Shown one piece after another: positions 26,489 to 39,329 of a stretch of DNA of 64,000 bases. The stretch is from Sarcomyxa edulis (taxonomy: Eukaryota; Basidiomycota; Agaricomycetes; Agaricales; Mycenaceae). A model generated the notes under the pieces. It saw only the letters and a program-made list of their open reading frames with translations. It had not been told where the DNA came from and ran no database searches. The DNA lies in the NCBI GenBank assembly GCA_009761415.1, contig QUOL01000022.1:306517-370516 (forward strand), read 5' to 3'. Both the position numbers and the translations under genes were made by a program. The number at the start of each line of letters is the position of its first letter. Positions within the stretch are counted from its first letter, which is position 1.

Positions 26489-29058
26489 ATGTGCTCTCCA
26501 ATCCTCTTCATTGTCTTCGGTCTCGTCCTTCATGCCTGTGCTCTGGTTTCTTCGGAAAAACGTACTTTCGGAGTCATCACAGATCCGTCGCTTGTCAACG
26601 GGAAAGCCTATGATTACATTGTCGTAGGCGCCGGTGTAACAGGGACCACCGTGGCTGCCAGGTTAGCTGAGAACAGCAATATAACTGTCCTCCTCGTTGA
26701 AGCGGGCGCAGATGATAGAGGCGACTCTCGGGTATATGATCTCTATTCTTACGGGCAGGCATTTGGAACCGAATTAGTTTGGGAATGGCCTACAGATCAA
26801 GGACGAGGCATACTTGGGTATCCATTTTCTCTATTTTTGGTGAAGTTTGTAGACACTCAAGCGTTAATTCAGCGGTAAAACCCTGGGAGGGGGCTCGTCA
26901 ATCAATGGCGGACAATACACCCGCGGTTTAAACGCCCAATATGACGCGATGTCTAGCTTGCTCGAGACCTCGGAGGCTGACGTAGGCTGGAACTGGCAGG
27001 GAATATGGAGCTACATGAAGAAAGTAAGCCATCAATCGTTGCCAAATGTCTCCTTCTACTAAACTTAATCTATAGTCGGAAGCGTTCTCTGCTCCGAATA
27101 CTCAGAAAATGAGCAAGGGTGCGCAATCCATTGCATCATATCATGGAATTTCGGGACCTGTTCAAGTCACGTACCCTAACGAGATGTACGGTGGCCCTCA
27201 ACAACTTGCTTTTGTCGACACTATCGTCAATCTTACTGGAATCAGCCATTTCAAAGACTTGAATGGGGGAACCCCCAATTGTGTTTCTATCACACCTTTT
27301 GTACGCCCTGAATTTTTCTCGACGAGTAGGTCAAATGCTCAATATGTGTATCTTGACATTCCTAGACGATGAATTGGCACGATTCGGATCATCGTTCCTC
27401 GTCTGTCCAAGCTTATTTGACGCCAGTCGAGTCTATCAGGACGAACTGGGTAACATTGACGAAACATTTTGTACGTCAATTCATGTTCTTCGAATGAGGA
27501 GGGGTATTGATTATGATCCACATAGGTCACGAAAATCAACTGGTCAAAGTATAGTGTGCCGTTGGTAGCCTCAGGCATTCAATTCGCTTCCGCGAACGGT
27601 GGCACTGCCCGTTATACGGTTACCGCTATGAGGGAGGTGATCCTTGCAGCGGGAGCCATCCAGACACCTGCTCTTCTCCAATTATCTGGAATCGGGGACT
27701 CAGCTCGTCTCAGAGAGCTTGGTATCCCGGCTCTCGTGGATCTCATCACAGTTGGCCGAAACCTTCAGGAGCAAGTACGTGTTACTATACTTCACCTGGA
27801 GGATGAATCCTCGATCACGCTTGTTTTCCTAGACCATGAACTCTCTCGGCGCTGGTGGAACTGGTTTTGACGTTGGCGGACGTGGTCCTCCCGATGCTAT
27901 CGCATATCCGAATCTCTATCAGGTCTTCGGTGATCAGGCTAATACCGTGGCACAACGAATCTTGAGTTCCCTTTCTACGTGGGCTACTTCACAAGCCGAG
28001 AACGCGTTATCTGCTGCGGCGTTGGAAAAGATTTACCAGATTCAGGCGAACTTGATTGTCAATAGCAATGGTACGGTTAAGGCCCCTCAGAAATCTGCCT
28101 CAACCCAAGCTGAACATCTTCATAGCTCCTATCGCAGAGCTCTCTTATAACACTGGGTATCCTGAGTAAGTACGCTTGTCTCGTTTGACCTAGGATTACC
28201 TGTCTAATCAGCCCATAGTGATATAGGTATCAACCTCTGGCAACTCCTCCCTTTTAGCAGAGGGAATGTTACAATAACTGTCCGTTTACTTGTTCATTCG
28301 AGGCTCATATATCATCTCTCAATCTGGAACATCTTCAACAGAGCACCAATCCGTTTACTAAACCGCTAATTAACGTCAACTATTTCAATGTCAACCACGA
28401 CCTCGATGTTCAAGTTGCAGCTGCCCGTATGTCGAGAAAAATCATATCAAGTCCGCCGCTCAGGTCGGTTGGCTATGCTTTTTGTGTCATATCGTCCATG
28501 AACTCAATCACTTTGTAACTCTAAACAGCTCGCTGTCAACAGGAGAGACGATACCGGGGAATGCTGTCCCAGACAATTCTCTTCGCGGGACTGATGCGGC
28601 TTGGAAAAAATGGATCACTCATGAATTTGTTGCTGTGGCGCATCCGGTTGGGACTGCTGCTGTATGTACTTTTTTGGTCTCGATGGAGGTCTTACTGACG
28701 ATATATCCTGCAGATGATGAAGGTACGTATCGAATGGTCGAATGTCAGTCGCAGTCTCTGAAGCAGTTTTCATTTTTTCAAGCGTAGTCTCGGTGGTCAG
28801 TATCATGGCATATTTGCATTCTAATACTTCAAAATCTAACTTTTCATCCAGGCGTTGTTGACGCTCAACTCAAGGTATACGACACGAGCAACGTGCGCGT
28901 AGTCGATGCATCGGTAGCGCTCATTCTCTTGTGTTTGCTCTAGCTTTATATCTTATGAGACTTTACAGATACTGCCCTTGCAAGTCAGTGCGCATCTCCA
29001 AGCCACGCTGTATGGTGTGGCTGAAAAGGCGGCAGACCTCATCAAGGCTGCGCAATGA
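26489..29058 (+). CDS. Secreted GMC oxidoreductase (aryl-alcohol/glucose oxidase-like)
   Basis: FAD-dependent glucose-methanol-choline oxidoreductase. The ATG at 26489 begins a signal peptide (MCSPILFIVFGLVLHACALV); then YDYIVVGAGVTGTTVAARLAE (Rossmann FAD site), LLVEAGADD, GGKTLGGGSSINGGQYTRG (first GMC signature, split by an intron at 26818-26872), REVILAAGAIQTPALLQLSG (second signature), and a C-terminal catalytic region AVAHPVGTAAMMKRSLGG followed by VVDASILPLQVSAHLQATLY. The substrate may be an aryl alcohol or sugar; in white-rot and litter fungi such enzymes supply hydrogen peroxide for lignocellulose attack, but the exact class cannot be read from the sequence. More than ten introns; two consecutive microexons (28714-28722, 9 nt; 28783-28795, 13 nt) are required to rebuild the catalytic region. 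Stop TGA at 29056-29058. Confidence 0.9.
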
Positions 29059-29324
29059 TTGCCATTCTCAGTTTGACTTTCAAGACACGTCGCTTCGCTG
29101 TGAATCAGGCCCATGGTTGTGGGTCTCATCGACCGCTTTCTAGCACAAATACACCAGCGTGAATTGTAATTACAAGGAGTCGTTCGCGGAAATCTAAGTT
29201 TTTCGACAAGATCGTGACGCAATACAAGTAAAGAAAACATGCCAGTTCAGAAGCCGAGGGCCTCTCTGCGGAGAGAGAGAGAGCTAGAGATTCAAAATTG
29301 AGCCTTCGAACGACAACGCAGCTG

Positions 29325-31666
29325 TTACATCGGTCTTTGTAGCTCATCACGATGTTTCACTAGAAGCCGTAAGTACAGGAGCACCCCTCGAAGTGCGAAC
29401 TGGTGAAACTGTGGGACAAAAAAGTCGTGGGCCTCTTTGCCAGTCAGCCCTTCTATCAGTGCCTGTGATTCAATGACGTTCCACGTGTGACGGAGCTCAA
29501 GCAGAGACGAGTGCCATTCTCGCAGAAAGGGAGCGCTCCGTGTCAGGAAAGGACCGTATAATGATATGTCCGTCTCGACAATTTTCCTGATGAGAGAAGT
29601 AGCGTTCTCTCTGGAGTCACGACCCGCTGGGAGTAAGTCACGAATTTCACGAATGTTTGAGCCAATCTTTCCAGACTCATCGTTATACGCTGCAGCCCAT
29701 TGCCCGACGTAGTAGAAGGAAGATAGATCGTCCATGGGAGACTGGAGATATGGATGGTGGGACTCCGATAAGAGTTCTGGAGACATGAACCGAGGTGTTC
29801 CCTATCCGAACACTGTGATATTAGATAAAGACACACGAACGAGATACATTGACTTACGGCTGTCGAACCGTAATGAGGAGAGGTGAAGTAAGATTTCCAG
29901 TCGACGGCCATATCTCCATCAATCACGAATCCCGTACACAGTTCGTGAATTCCCAGATCACCAAGATGTTGTTCGATTTCCAGAGCGATATTCGAAGTAC
30001 GGTCCATCGACATTTGTTTCAGCAACAATCTGACCAGTTCGTTCTTCGACTCATCCTTCAGAGCCGGAAGGTCTGCCTCGTACCGCTGGACCTTAAAATT
30101 CAGAGTTTTTACGGCTTTGTCGAGCATCAGAACATTACCGATGCTAATGTCCCTGTGTTGAAAGTCCATTTGACACATCGACAACCAACCTAATTATGCA
30201 GCGTAAGTCGGTATTCGATATTTCGAGAAAGTGGACATACCCAGCATAGCATGCCCAATGGCTACAAAGAGATCCCATGGCGTTTTGGCAGTAACGAGTG
30301 AATGCCCTCCGTATGAGGTGACATGTATCTGCAGGCTACGATATTCGGGGGAAGGTACTTTCTTGAGTGACAGTTTAAAATGATATTCTTTGGCTTCGTT
30401 GCCGTTCTCGGGAAGGAACAAGTGATTAGTGATGGGCTGATTCTTCTGATAGGCTGGAAACGAGTAATAATGCGTTGGGAACCCGAATTGACCATTGCAA
30501 CTCTGGAGCAAACGGGATTCAATGTTCTGGCCATCGTCCTTTGTCCATGTGGATTTGAGGACGAGCTTCACGTCAGTTGATGTCTTTGGAAGATTGGATG
30601 ACAGAAGGAGGGGATGGTGAACGAAGGTGAGCGGCACCGGTACCGTCGAAAGCAATGAAGTAGGCTTGGTGCTCGAAGCGTTAGTATCGTATGAGGCCTG
30701 GATGGCTCTAGCGGCTCGTCCTCGCACAGTGGTACTGTCGTGGAGAATAGTATCAATCGTAAACAAGGCACTTTCGGTGTCATCGCAGTTCCAAGGGAGA
30801 AGAAACTGGGTGTTATTGCACCATTCCGGAAATCCAGCGTCAGCGGGAGACGACCAAGAGAGGATGGCCACGAAGAGACGTAGAATGTTCTTTGTGTCAG
30901 TTTTCACGGACAAAGCGAGTGAGCTCGTCAGTCCTCCCCGGTGGAAAACGAGAAAGCGTAGCTCCCGCTCGATATAATCGAATCCAATGACCAACGCGAA
31001 TCGACGCAGCGGATTGGCGTCGAACAGGCGCCGCGCGTACTTCAAAGCTTGATTGACTATGCTGAGCCATCCTTTGCCCACTTGGACAGGAATGTGTAGG
31101 GATTCACTGGGATTGTCGAGACTCTGAGGACTCCAACATACTGCGTCGCCTGCTTTCAAATTTAGAACACCCGCGAGGGAAGGAGTGGGATTCTTCGATT
31201 TATCCAAGATGGGGGGTTTTACGACGATGAACTGCAGATCCGCATACCATCTTTGTGCCTTCTTGACTGCGAAGTTTGGGTCTGCGTCAAGACCAGCATG
31301 GGAGGCCTGAACGCACTGATTGAGAAAAATGGCAAGATATTTGTAATGAGAGGACTTGTCTTCGGATCGGGTCCATTTGATGGGAGTCATTGAGGAGGAG
31401 TGGACCTTATCAAGTGTTGACTCGAGATGATCCACGGTGCAAGTGTAATTTGTGAGAGAGTCTTTGCACCCTGGCATGAGAACAGGACGGCCATTCAGAG
31501 GTGTTTTTGGGGATAGAATTCGAGCCATTCTCATAGCAGGGAATTGCCATGCATGGTTGCGGAGCCCTGATATTGATGGAGGTCGACGATTTGGCAAGGG
31601 AACCTTCAATTTGCCAACAAATAATGGACGGTGCGCCAGGCTGACAGAAAGAATCCGAGGCTTCAT
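29325..31666 (-). CDS. FunK1-type fungal protein kinase 3
   Basis: The best preserved of the three paralogues. Exons 31666-30241, 30189-29858 (332 nt) and 29801-29325, all phases consistent, about 744 residues. Catalytic loop FQHRDISIGNVLML, DFG-equivalent region GFVIDGDMAVDW, activation-segment end GTPRFMSPELLSES with the conserved Pro-Glu. The N-terminus contains AMRMARILSPKTPLNGRPVL and a long accessory region (FLVFHRGGL, WSSPADAGFPEWCNNTQFLL) shared by all three copies. Ends HRDELQRPM; TAA at 29325-29327. It lies 266 bp beyond the convergent GMC gene. FunK1 targets are unknown in general; family expansion is linked to multicellular or fruiting development in agaricomycetes. Confidence 0.9.
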
Positions 31667-32375
31667 GGGTAATTTCGCAGTTCCGCCTGCTGGATAAGTG
31701 ACAACCTAATAGTATGTCGAACGTCCCGGTAAGAGGTTTTAAGAAAGAGGAGAAGTTGAAAACCGAAACACGATCGATCGATCGACATTTCCAAAGTCAA
31801 GCCATTTACGATTAAAAAGCTTTTGAATTGCTCGAAGAGCCGTAGTTCAACCTCGTCGAATCATTCCCTCACGTCCTTCGAGTATCAGAGTGCATGGCGG
31901 CGCCCTTCCAATCGGTCGAAAAGATCTAGTAGCACAGGAAGTTGTCCACGAAGTTAGAGAGATACCTGAAGACGGATGTACGTATATTGCAAAGATCTTA
32001 CACCAGAACGCGCCTGTCCGGGATGCTCGAAAACGAGAATTATAGTTACTTCAATATTTTGCAAGGACATCCGAGTCGTCGTGCCTTGGTCGTGCCAGTG
32101 TTGTGCCAGTGCATGCATGACATTGCATGTTGAAAACGGAAACATGATCGGCATGGTCACGACCGTGCTGGCTCACCAAGTACCCGACGGAGCCGACGTC
32201 AACCCGAAGGACCTACGTAGTACGCCAATACTCTGGCTGGCGAATTCTCGGACACTGGACACACGATGGCAGCCAGCCTTTTCTTCATACTGGACTACCG
32301 TATGATCTAGGGTGAATCACAATGGAGGGAGGAGACGCGACTCTCAATGAAGATATGCGAGCCGGAACGTTCTTG
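31667..32375. other. Intergenic, nothing recognised
   Basis: A 709-bp gap between the start of kinase 3 and the 3' end of the MFS gene. Short ORFs on both strands overlap at 31942-32305 without family features. The kinase 3 promoter must lie in the first few hundred bases; there is a short GATC-rich run near 31770-31783. Confidence 0.4.
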
Positions 32376-34378
32376 TCATAATATGTATCTAAATCCTTTC
32401 TTCTTGACGCCTTTCTCCTCCTCCTCTCTATCCAGCTTCAGATTCAGTGAACGCAGATGCACTCTGAGAATCCAAGCCATAATGATGGTCACGCCTGCGT
32501 TAGCAATCGTGATAGCGTATGAATTGCGATAGCTTGGACCCCATGCCGTCGGCCATATATACCTGGGGATTTACTGTGGATGAGGATGAGGTTACGAAGA
32601 GTAGAGCCAAAGACTCACGATCCAGCAACATTCCCTAATTGAGAGACACCGTTCATTATCGCAAGAGCAACTGCTCTTTTGGACGATGGCGATGGAACCG
32701 AATTACTTATCCATGCTAGATAGATTACACATCCTCCGTACGATTGAGCCATGAGAAATCTGTTCAATGTCCACGAGTTATGAATATCCCCAATTTGAGA
32801 ACCTCGGCAACTCACAGTGCAACATAACGAGCAGCGGTATTCATGGTGGCAATTGATATGATGAAGCCTACGGTCCCTAGAGACAGTGAGCTGACGATAT
32901 GAAAAAATCGCTCTTCGGTTTTGTCAGAATGACTATTTTGGATATCTGTTAGGCCGTGAGCAGTATGGAGAATGAGGAATGCGCACATGGCCCAGAAAAA
33001 CGCCCAGATGGCTGCCACAATGAATGGAGGAGCGCACAAGAGAAGTGTAACCGTCGGATTGTAACCCATTGTCGCACTAAGAGTAGGGAAGAAGGCACTG
33101 AAGGATAAAGCAATGACAAGAGCAACCAGCGCGATTGACATCCACCAGACTTTCCAGTCTGTGATCGCCAACCATAACCCGCGAGCGTTACCTTGTTCGT
33201 CATCTTCTCCAATACCCGTGTCCTCTTCCAGTCTCCGGATCGCAAGTCGGCGTTCCTCGTCTGTCAGCCAGCTTGTTGTCGTAGGGAAGTCTGGGAGGAT
33301 AAAAATGGCTAAAATGGCGAAGAATATAGTGAGGGCGCCTTCAATGAAGAAGAGCCATCTGTTAGAAGGACCGGAATCAGATATATGCAATGGGAACGTA
33401 GGCATAACCGACTTGCCTCCATGCCGCGTGTCCCAGTTTTCCATCCATGTTGCTCAGGATTCCACTAGCGATCAGAGATCCAAAGGCATTGCTGATTATA
33501 CTCCCGCAGTACAGAATGGCACTCCGCAACCCTACTTCATTCCGTTTATACCATTTCGATATCAAGAATAGTGCGCCCGGAAAGAAGGCTGCTTCGGCGA
33601 AGCCCAAGAAAAAACGGGTAAGTAACGCTCCTACAAAGCTGGACACTAAAGTCAGGATTTAACATCAAGGGGGAATGGAGCAAAAATGCAGACTTTGTCG
33701 TGATTCCTAGTAGACTCGTAAATTAGACAGAAACTGACATAACGTAATGCTGAGCAGGATACCTGTTAACACCGATATCATCCCCCAAACAAGCATGCAG
33801 AAGGGAAGATATAGTGATGGCTTTCCGATCCAGTTGAGGAACATGTTACTATTCGTTTGACTCTTTTTAAGTTGCTGGTATCGACGAATGACATTCTAGA
33901 AACTTACGAGGGTATCTGCATGATGATATATCCGACGTAAAGAATAGAGAGTAGTGTCGGGAACTCCTGTCCTTCCAGTTTCAAGTCTGTCTCCAGACCT
34001 CGGAGACGTGCAGCACTATGTTAAGTCGTCAGACAAATACTATATTGATGGCAGTGACATACGCGGCGTTGTTACGGTCGATCTACACAGTCCAATCAGA
34101 TACGAATGTATGTTGCGACAAAGAGCTGAGCACCAACAAAGTTTAAGACGAAGATGACAATCAAGATCGACTAATTTCAGCAAAATCAGTTATCGCACCA
34201 GATCCTTGGGGATGGAGGAACTCACCATGCGAAGATCGAGCTTGAAGAGTAAGTTCCTCTCGAGTGCCTTGCGAGCTTCAGGTCCACCAAATTCAGCATC
34301 AGGATCAGTGTCGACTGTGACGCCAGGCGATTTTTCTTCGAGACTCGGAGAGAGGGAGTTAGTGGACGGGACGAGCAT
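32376..34378 (-). CDS. MFS transporter, anion:cation symporter family (allantoate/nicotinate permease-like)
   Basis: Plasma-membrane permease of the fungal ACS family of the major facilitator superfamily. The ATG at 34378 opens a cytosolic N-terminus (MLVPSTNSLSPSLEEKSPG), then LERNLLFKLDLRM and the first helices across several short exons; about twelve hydrophobic segments follow, including GALLTRFFLGFAEAAFFPGA (the ACS-typical RF.LG..EA..FPG motif of helix 4), WLFFIEGALTIFFAILAIF and the loop FPTTTSWLTDEERRLAIRRL typical of this family. The C-terminus is GVKKKGFRYIL, with TGA at 32376-32378. About eight introns. The substrate (organic acid, vitamin or ureide) cannot be told from the sequence. 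It is the last clear metabolic gene before the subtelomere. Confidence 0.9.
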
Positions 34379-36820
34379 TTCTCACCAACGTGACCTGTTG
34401 TCTCTATTAACTCGTCTATCCTTGAGTGCAATTTATTGAGCTGTAAAAGCAATGTGCCGGATGTACAACGATGCTTGGACGATGCTATCATGCAGCGTCT
34501 TGGCGATACGTGCATAGTATACATCTGCCCTAGGCGCTACGTGACCTTTCGAGCGCTCCGTGTGGCGAAGTGGGACAGAAGCGGAAGCAACTCGTTCTTC
34601 CTTCTCTCACCTGACTCCATATTATTTACTGTACAAGACTTGGTCAAGAAAGGTTGCGAAAAAATTAGCATGGCTCGAGTCATACACGAAGGCAGAGAGA
34701 TACCTAGAAGTACGTATGCTGAGGTCCTAGAGCGAGGATCCAAGAACGCCTCCGTTGGGGATGCTCAAGGAGACATGGATGAAGGCAGAGTCTGAAGACG
34801 CCAAGCCCGATCAACGGAAAAACACGATCGAAGTCACGCGACTCTCCCACCAGCACCTCCTACTCTTTTATTCTCAATTTCTCATTGTTCTCGAGTATCA
34901 ACTACTTCCAGCGGCCATGCGCACTTATCGTAGAAAGTTTATCGTCGACATCCAGTTCGTTTTTGACCCCGAAGAGCTCCGTCCTTCCGTGGAAACTAGC
35001 GCCTGAACTGGAGTGACCGACTCTTCACGGCCATGTTTTACTCCACAAACGGTGTGGTTATTTGAATGAGATGGATAGACGTCCAGGGCGCCAGCTACAA
35101 GCTTTGAAAATGACACATTGCAAGCGAGCGCTCACGACTAAACGAGATGAAGACTGGAATGTTCAGGTATGTCAGTCGTGTTTCACTCTCAGTTCTGCTC
35201 GTCCTCATGATTCCTCCAGAGAGGTTTCGAAGAACGAAATTAGGCAAGCAGAGTGGTCGCTATCAGAACTTCTTTCCTTGCCGACTGACGGAATATAAAT
35301 GCGGACGAGGCAGTCACTGGTCTCAACTTGAGAACCGAGAACTAACGATTGGAGTAGGGTAACAAAGAGGAAATGTGTCTCGTGAGTCCTTTTTCATTAT
35401 GCTCTAATCTATCAATGAGCTTACGTGGCCAAATAGGACATGCAATCCCGACTGATCTGGGTCCATCGAGGAAAACTATAGAACGGCTCGGGTCTCAGGA
35501 CGTCTCGCAAGCTCGCAATACCACCTCTTTCTTGCACAAAGCTCTCGAGCTTCAGTATGTTCATACAGAGCTCTACTAAGGCTCAATTATCAGACGACGC
35601 ACGGCCGCATCTTGTGTTGCATATAAAGACGTCCCAATCCTTCACAGCAGTCGAGTTAGGTAGAATGTTACAATATGCCCAATCGAGGACTCTATCAGTA
35701 CATTGGAACGCTCTCACCACTCACGCGTCCGGAAGCATCACTGGGAGACTCCACAGAATCAAGATACACTCCCGTTTTGAGCATCCGATCCAGTGAGCGA
35801 ATGTTCGCGCTTGAGAAACACGATCCTACTGATACCGTTTCTCGTCAGCTATACCTCCCTATCTGCTGGAGGCCTCGAACTTGATGGGACTGTTTCTGCG
35901 GGGCCTTCCGGTTTTGCCAGGAGTACAACCGAGTTACTCTGTTCAGCATGAAATTTTGGGTTTCATTCGGTATAATTAGTTCGTCGCTGTTGTCTCTATG
36001 ACTGTGCACTGATCTCGACAATCGTGTAGACGTGTTGTCTTGGCTCCGCTGCGCTGAATCCATGTCGGTTTCTTTTAACACCGCGGACTACTTCTGGTCA
36101 CCTCTCAGGAAAGCCACTGATGACTCGGAGCTCGTTCTTGAGTCGCACGAAAACTGTCAGCCGTATCGAATCTTGTACCACGATGCTGTTCATCACCCAT
36201 CCACCCTGCCATCCGCTGTCTGACGTCTCTGTCATATGCAACACGGTGCATTAGGCCTCGAACGGATACTCTATGACAAGTCGTTGTTCGTCAAGAATGT
36301 ATTGACGTCTATGTTCGTTGCTAGCTATTGTGTTCTGGACGCGATTACAGCGTTCTCTGATGAAGTGTTCCCGTACTTTTGGATCACCTGGTTCTCCTTT
36401 TTTCGAAAGAGTTTGGCTTCTCTGCATTACAGGTTATCTCGTGTCACTCACACTATGCCAATCTTCTGTGTCTTCGGCTATTGAACTCTTTCGACGCATC
36501 CTTGGAACTATGACCGCGTACAGGAGACTACACTAAGACCAGCACGGGTGATGTCGAGCTACCGAGCAGATCGTCTACCCCATTCGATACCACTCTATGA
36601 GATCTTACATGTATTGATTCGACGCTGGTTCATTCGACAGTGGAAGCAAGTTATGACTACGCGCAAACTACGCGCATGTCCTAGCTAGTCTAGGCGCTAG
36701 TTTGAGCGCGCGTGGGTCTGGGGTCGCGTCACGACATGAGTGACGTCACTGCACGAAGTTGGATAAAACGGAAGCAACTCCTCGCTCTTCCTTATCCCAC
36801 CACGTTCCACCGTAGCAATC
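34379..36820. other. Gene-poor region, nothing supportable
   Basis: Only short ORFs, several non-ATG. A stretch at about 34,571-34,617 resembles 36,755-36,800, just upstream of the gene at 36821 (both contain CGAAGT, CGGAAGCAACTC and CTTCCTT in order), which could be a copied promoter or 5' UTR piece. No domain or RNA gene seen. Confidence 0.35.
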
Positions 36821-37648
36821 ATGTTCAGAGCGCAGGCAATCAGATCCACAGCACGACTATCAAGGCCAGCAAGACTCGCCAATCCAGTGAGCATAAACTA
36901 ACAACTATTCTTATAATCTCGTTCTGATGAATGCAAACAGGGCATTAGATCGTATACAACTCCACCCCCGCCATCCAACCAACAACATCAACGCGTCCCG
37001 CCTAACCCTGATCCTACCCCAGAACCTTCCAGCGGCGGCTCAAACCTCTTCGTCATCGCTCTAGTCGGCGGAATCGTTGCAGGAGGCACATACTGGTACT
37101 TCTCGCCCTCGGGTACCGCTGACGACCTCAAACGACGCACCAAAGCCGATGAAGCTCTAGCAAAGCAGAAGGCTCACGAACTCGCTGACGCTGGAAAGGC
37201 GCGGGCCAACGATGCTGTCAAGCAGGGTCAGGACAAGTACAGCGAGTTGAAAGTGAGTACACTATTCGTTCTGTTCGTTTGTTCGTTTCTTGACAGTATC
37301 TTGCAGACTGCTGGTAAAGACAAGGTGGACTCCGTGCGATCCAGCGCCTCCGGTCTCGTAGACGACGCAGAGGCTCGTGCACGCAAGGCGAGCTCCGACG
37401 CTCATGCGAAATACGATGCCTACAAATCCTCCGCCGAGAAATCCCTTTCCGAGGCTCGTAGCTCTACCGAACATCTCTACGACGAGGCACGCGCAAAGGC
37501 TGAAGCCAAGACTGAGGAGGTGAAAGACGGTTGGTTCTCTTGGTTGGGATGGGGGAAAGCAAAGGCGGAGCAGGGAAAGAAGGAGGGCGCGCAGAAAGTC
37601 GCCGACGCAGCTGGTAGCGTGAAGAAGGAGGCTGAAAAGCACACCTGA
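36821..37648 (+). CDS. Mitochondrial-type single-TM protein with Ala/Lys-rich coiled coil, unknown function
   Basis: Three exons (36821 to about 36882; about 36941-37252; about 37307-37648). The N-terminus MFRAQAIRSTARLSRPARLA is a strong amphipathic Arg/Ser presequence for mitochondrial import, followed after the first intron by GIRSYTTPPPP, a Pro-rich linker and a membrane helix (NLFVIALVGGIVAGGTYWYF). The rest, about 170 residues, is Ala/Lys/Asp/Glu-rich helix with quasi-repeats (DDAEARARKASSDAHAKYDA, EKSLSEARSS), like apolipoprotein or LEA-type amphipathic helices. The presequence-TM-coiled-coil layout suggests an inner-membrane protein facing the intermembrane space. I do not recognise an orthologue. 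Ends EAEKHT at TGA 37646-37648. Confidence 0.78.
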
Positions 37649-39100
37649 ATGGCACCGCCATAATACCAACCAACCTGTACCTACTTGTACCTTATTGTAT
37701 CTTCATTGTATGTCACGCGAATTCAAGTCGAAGGCGGCCACTTGGGTTAGGAATGGAACGAGTGCGTAAACACGACACGACGCTGTTGAGAGTTTACATG
37801 TTACTTGGGAAATAAAACCTTTTCGAGAGGGGAAACGAGGTAACTAAGTGGTAACTATCTTCGGTGAACAAGTAGAGGCCAGTGAGGGGCAACGATCTTG
37901 ACGATCACGAACAAGGAAGACCGTGCTAGTTCGCAGAAAGACATAGTTCCAAAGGTCAACACTATAACGGGATGGATTCGCTGCAGCTGATAAGCGTATT
38001 TCTGCCAGCCGCAGTGCATACAGGGAAAGTGATGCTGAACCAAGTCAAGTTAATTGAGCAGATGCTGAAACGATAATGAGTAGAACTCACCTAAGTGTGC
38101 TTGAATCCCCAACTAACTCGTTGTAGCACCTACACGCTCAGTGCGGTAGCTTGCTTCGGCCACAGCAAGAACGGTAGGGTATCAACTTTATCTGGGAAAC
38201 GAAGCACTGTCATCGTTCTCCATCGTCGACCTTGCCCCCAATCCGACGACTGAAGAATAAACACCGGGGGAGCCGAGCTTCCGTTTCTTTCTTATTGAGG
38301 ATGACAGATAGTGCAGCAGAGGGCTCGGTTGAGCGAGTCATCCTCGTGGGTCTCTCTGTTAGATTTTTCCTCGAGTCGGGGCTGGTACGACGACGGTTCA
38401 CGAGGAGCTTGTGTTTCGAACGTGGTCCGCAAAAAAGCAAAGAGAACGGTCGGGTAGGTTTCGAACGAGGCATTCCGAGTATCCGAGAGCGGTGATGCAC
38501 TTGGCTGAGTGCAGGCGTGCAACAGGGAATAAAGCAGAAATACGCCGACTACGAGGATAAGTAGCTATTGCTGAGACCCATGCGGCGGTACGTATGCTCC
38601 TGATGACTCGGACAGCTGGGATGCATGAGGAAAGATGGTGTCGAGGAGTCCAACAATGAAGAAGATAGCTGGAATTGTGAGAAAGGTAAGGAGTGCGTCC
38701 ACGGCGGGATCTACAGTCGATTAAGCACGTTTGAAAGGCGGGTAGATGTCTATAAGTTTCTCGAGAGGGAAATCGGATGCATGCCGCGACCAGCAATAGC
38801 AGAAGCAGAGATGGATATCTGTCAGAAAGTAAATCAGCTGCGTAGAAGAGACACTAGATGAACCATACACTTGTCACTAACGCGATAGACCAATAAATGT
38901 TCATGCGGACGTCCGATGCAGCTGGGACTCATGGCCCGAGGCGCGATGGGCAGGTGAGATGCCAACGCTGAGCATCATGGTCGACGAAAATGTAAGTGAT
39001 GAGAGCAAGACCTCACCGATGGATGGGCAAGAACTGTCTGTACAACAACTTGTCCTGTTTCGAAAGCAGATTGTTGAAGCAGAACTCCAGTACGTAGCGC

Positions 39101-39188
39101 GTCTATGTCGTGTGCAGCCTCCGATCGCGAGTGTGGTGACGACGCTGACCTTACTTAGACCAGACCAGTCCCTCCCAAACGACGTTCC
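39101..39188 (+). repeat. Divergent direct repeat, copy A
   Basis: About 90-100 bp related to 39330-39432. Shared landmarks in order: TCGTGT, CAGCxTCCGA, GATGCTGACCTTA-like, AGAC, and CGACGTTCC/CGGCGTTCC at the right end. Clearly diverged, so an old local duplication. Confidence 0.55.
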
Positions 39189-39329
39189 ACTGATGCTGAG
39201 AGGCTCGATTTCCGACGCTTAGTTCGACTCCCATATCCAGGCAACTACCGAACATAATGATGCGCCAATGTCCGTGTTTCTGCACGGCGTGTCGATCGAG
39301 GATTGCGGGGTGGGCTCAAGTTTGATTGA

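Noticed and set aside
34436..34795. 119-codon plus-strand ORF
   Set aside because: Begins without a good ATG context, lies over the MFS gene 5' flank and has no recognisable domain.
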